NCBI RefSeq assembly: GCF_037975245.1
Contig: NC_092581.1
Location: forward strand, 14,723,303 to 14,767,302
Length of the DNA stretch: 44,000 bases
Direction: 5' to 3'
DNA from: Apostichopus japonicus
Lineage: Eukaryota; Echinodermata; Holothuroidea; Aspidochirotida; Stichopodidae
Each line of letters begins with the position of its first letter. Position 1 is the first letter of the stretch. The translations under genes were made by a program, and so were the position numbers. Of the stretch, positions 43,683-44,000 are shown piece by piece. Below the pieces are notes generated by a model. That model was not told the DNA's origin, ran no database searches, and saw only the letters and a program-made list of their open reading frames with translations.

Positions 43683-44000
43683 GTAAGCATACAACCAACC
43701 AATGGTCATGTCACGTTTACCCAAGCTTCTAGCAGGGTCGATGATGTAATACACTGCACCGGGTGCCGAAATCTAGCATGACTTAAGTCCACCCCCACCC
43801 ATCCAAACACAAAACAGAAACACATACCAAACAAAACAAAATCAGGTATACCTACTCTCCTGCTTTTGACACAAGAGGTTTCATTATTAATTCTGTTTAC
43901 CATCTATAGACATTTTGGGGGAGGGTGAGGTTAATTTGGTTTTTTTGAGGCAGTGGTAAGAACTGTTACTATTATTATTTGAAGTTAGTGAAACATGACA
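43683..44000 (+). other. Start of last intron, runs off the window
   Basis: Follows the donor of the last visible Sushi exon. No further exon is recognisable before the end. Confidence 0.6.

Overview
This window looks like nuclear DNA of an animal, most likely an AT-rich marine invertebrate. The reasons are small exons with GT..AG borders, extracellular Sushi/CCP, EGF-like and mucin-type modules joined through phase-1 introns, LINE-type reverse-transcriptase relics, microsatellites and a TIR element. I cannot name the species. There is no operon structure and no tRNA, rRNA or CRISPR array that I can support.

Left part (about 1-8,100, minus strand): a gene read right to left whose visible exons are Thr/Ser-rich (8081-7788), Thr/Ser-rich (4602-4390), Sushi/CCP (3281-3105), a long Thr/Ser-rich exon (2547-1750) and EGF-like (1144-1034). 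All are phase 1-1. Two of these exons lie in a 3-kb tandem duplication (4084-7140 and 7482-10451) that also carries a broken LINE reverse transcriptase. The first and last exons of this gene were not found.

Middle (about 10,450-14,300): no supported gene. It holds a 650-bp AGY-rich trinucleotide tract and an ACT/GCT microsatellite.

Right part (14,306 to the end, plus strand): one very large gene, pointing away from the first. It starts with a signal-peptide exon (14306-14387), then three Cys-rich Sushi-like exons, a Cys-x-Cys/Thr-rich exon, then 50 near-identical 150-bp exons (19755-37907), each separated by a 215-219-bp intron that was amplified with it. A diverged Thr-rich exon, a second Cys-x-Cys exon and three more Sushi exons follow, and the gene runs off the right edge. 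All 60 visible exons join in phase 1, giving about 3,080 residues, of which 2,500 are the 50 repeats (25 Thr and 3 Ser per 50 residues).

Interpretation: the plus gene reads as a secreted or surface mucin-like protein with Sushi domains at both ends of a very long, acidic, probably O-glycosylated Thr rod. The minus gene has the same kinds of modules plus an EGF domain, as in membrane mucins. The most notable feature is the exon-plus-intron amplification, with a four-unit higher-order structure, diverged edges and full frame symmetry, so both copy number and splicing could change rod length without a frameshift.
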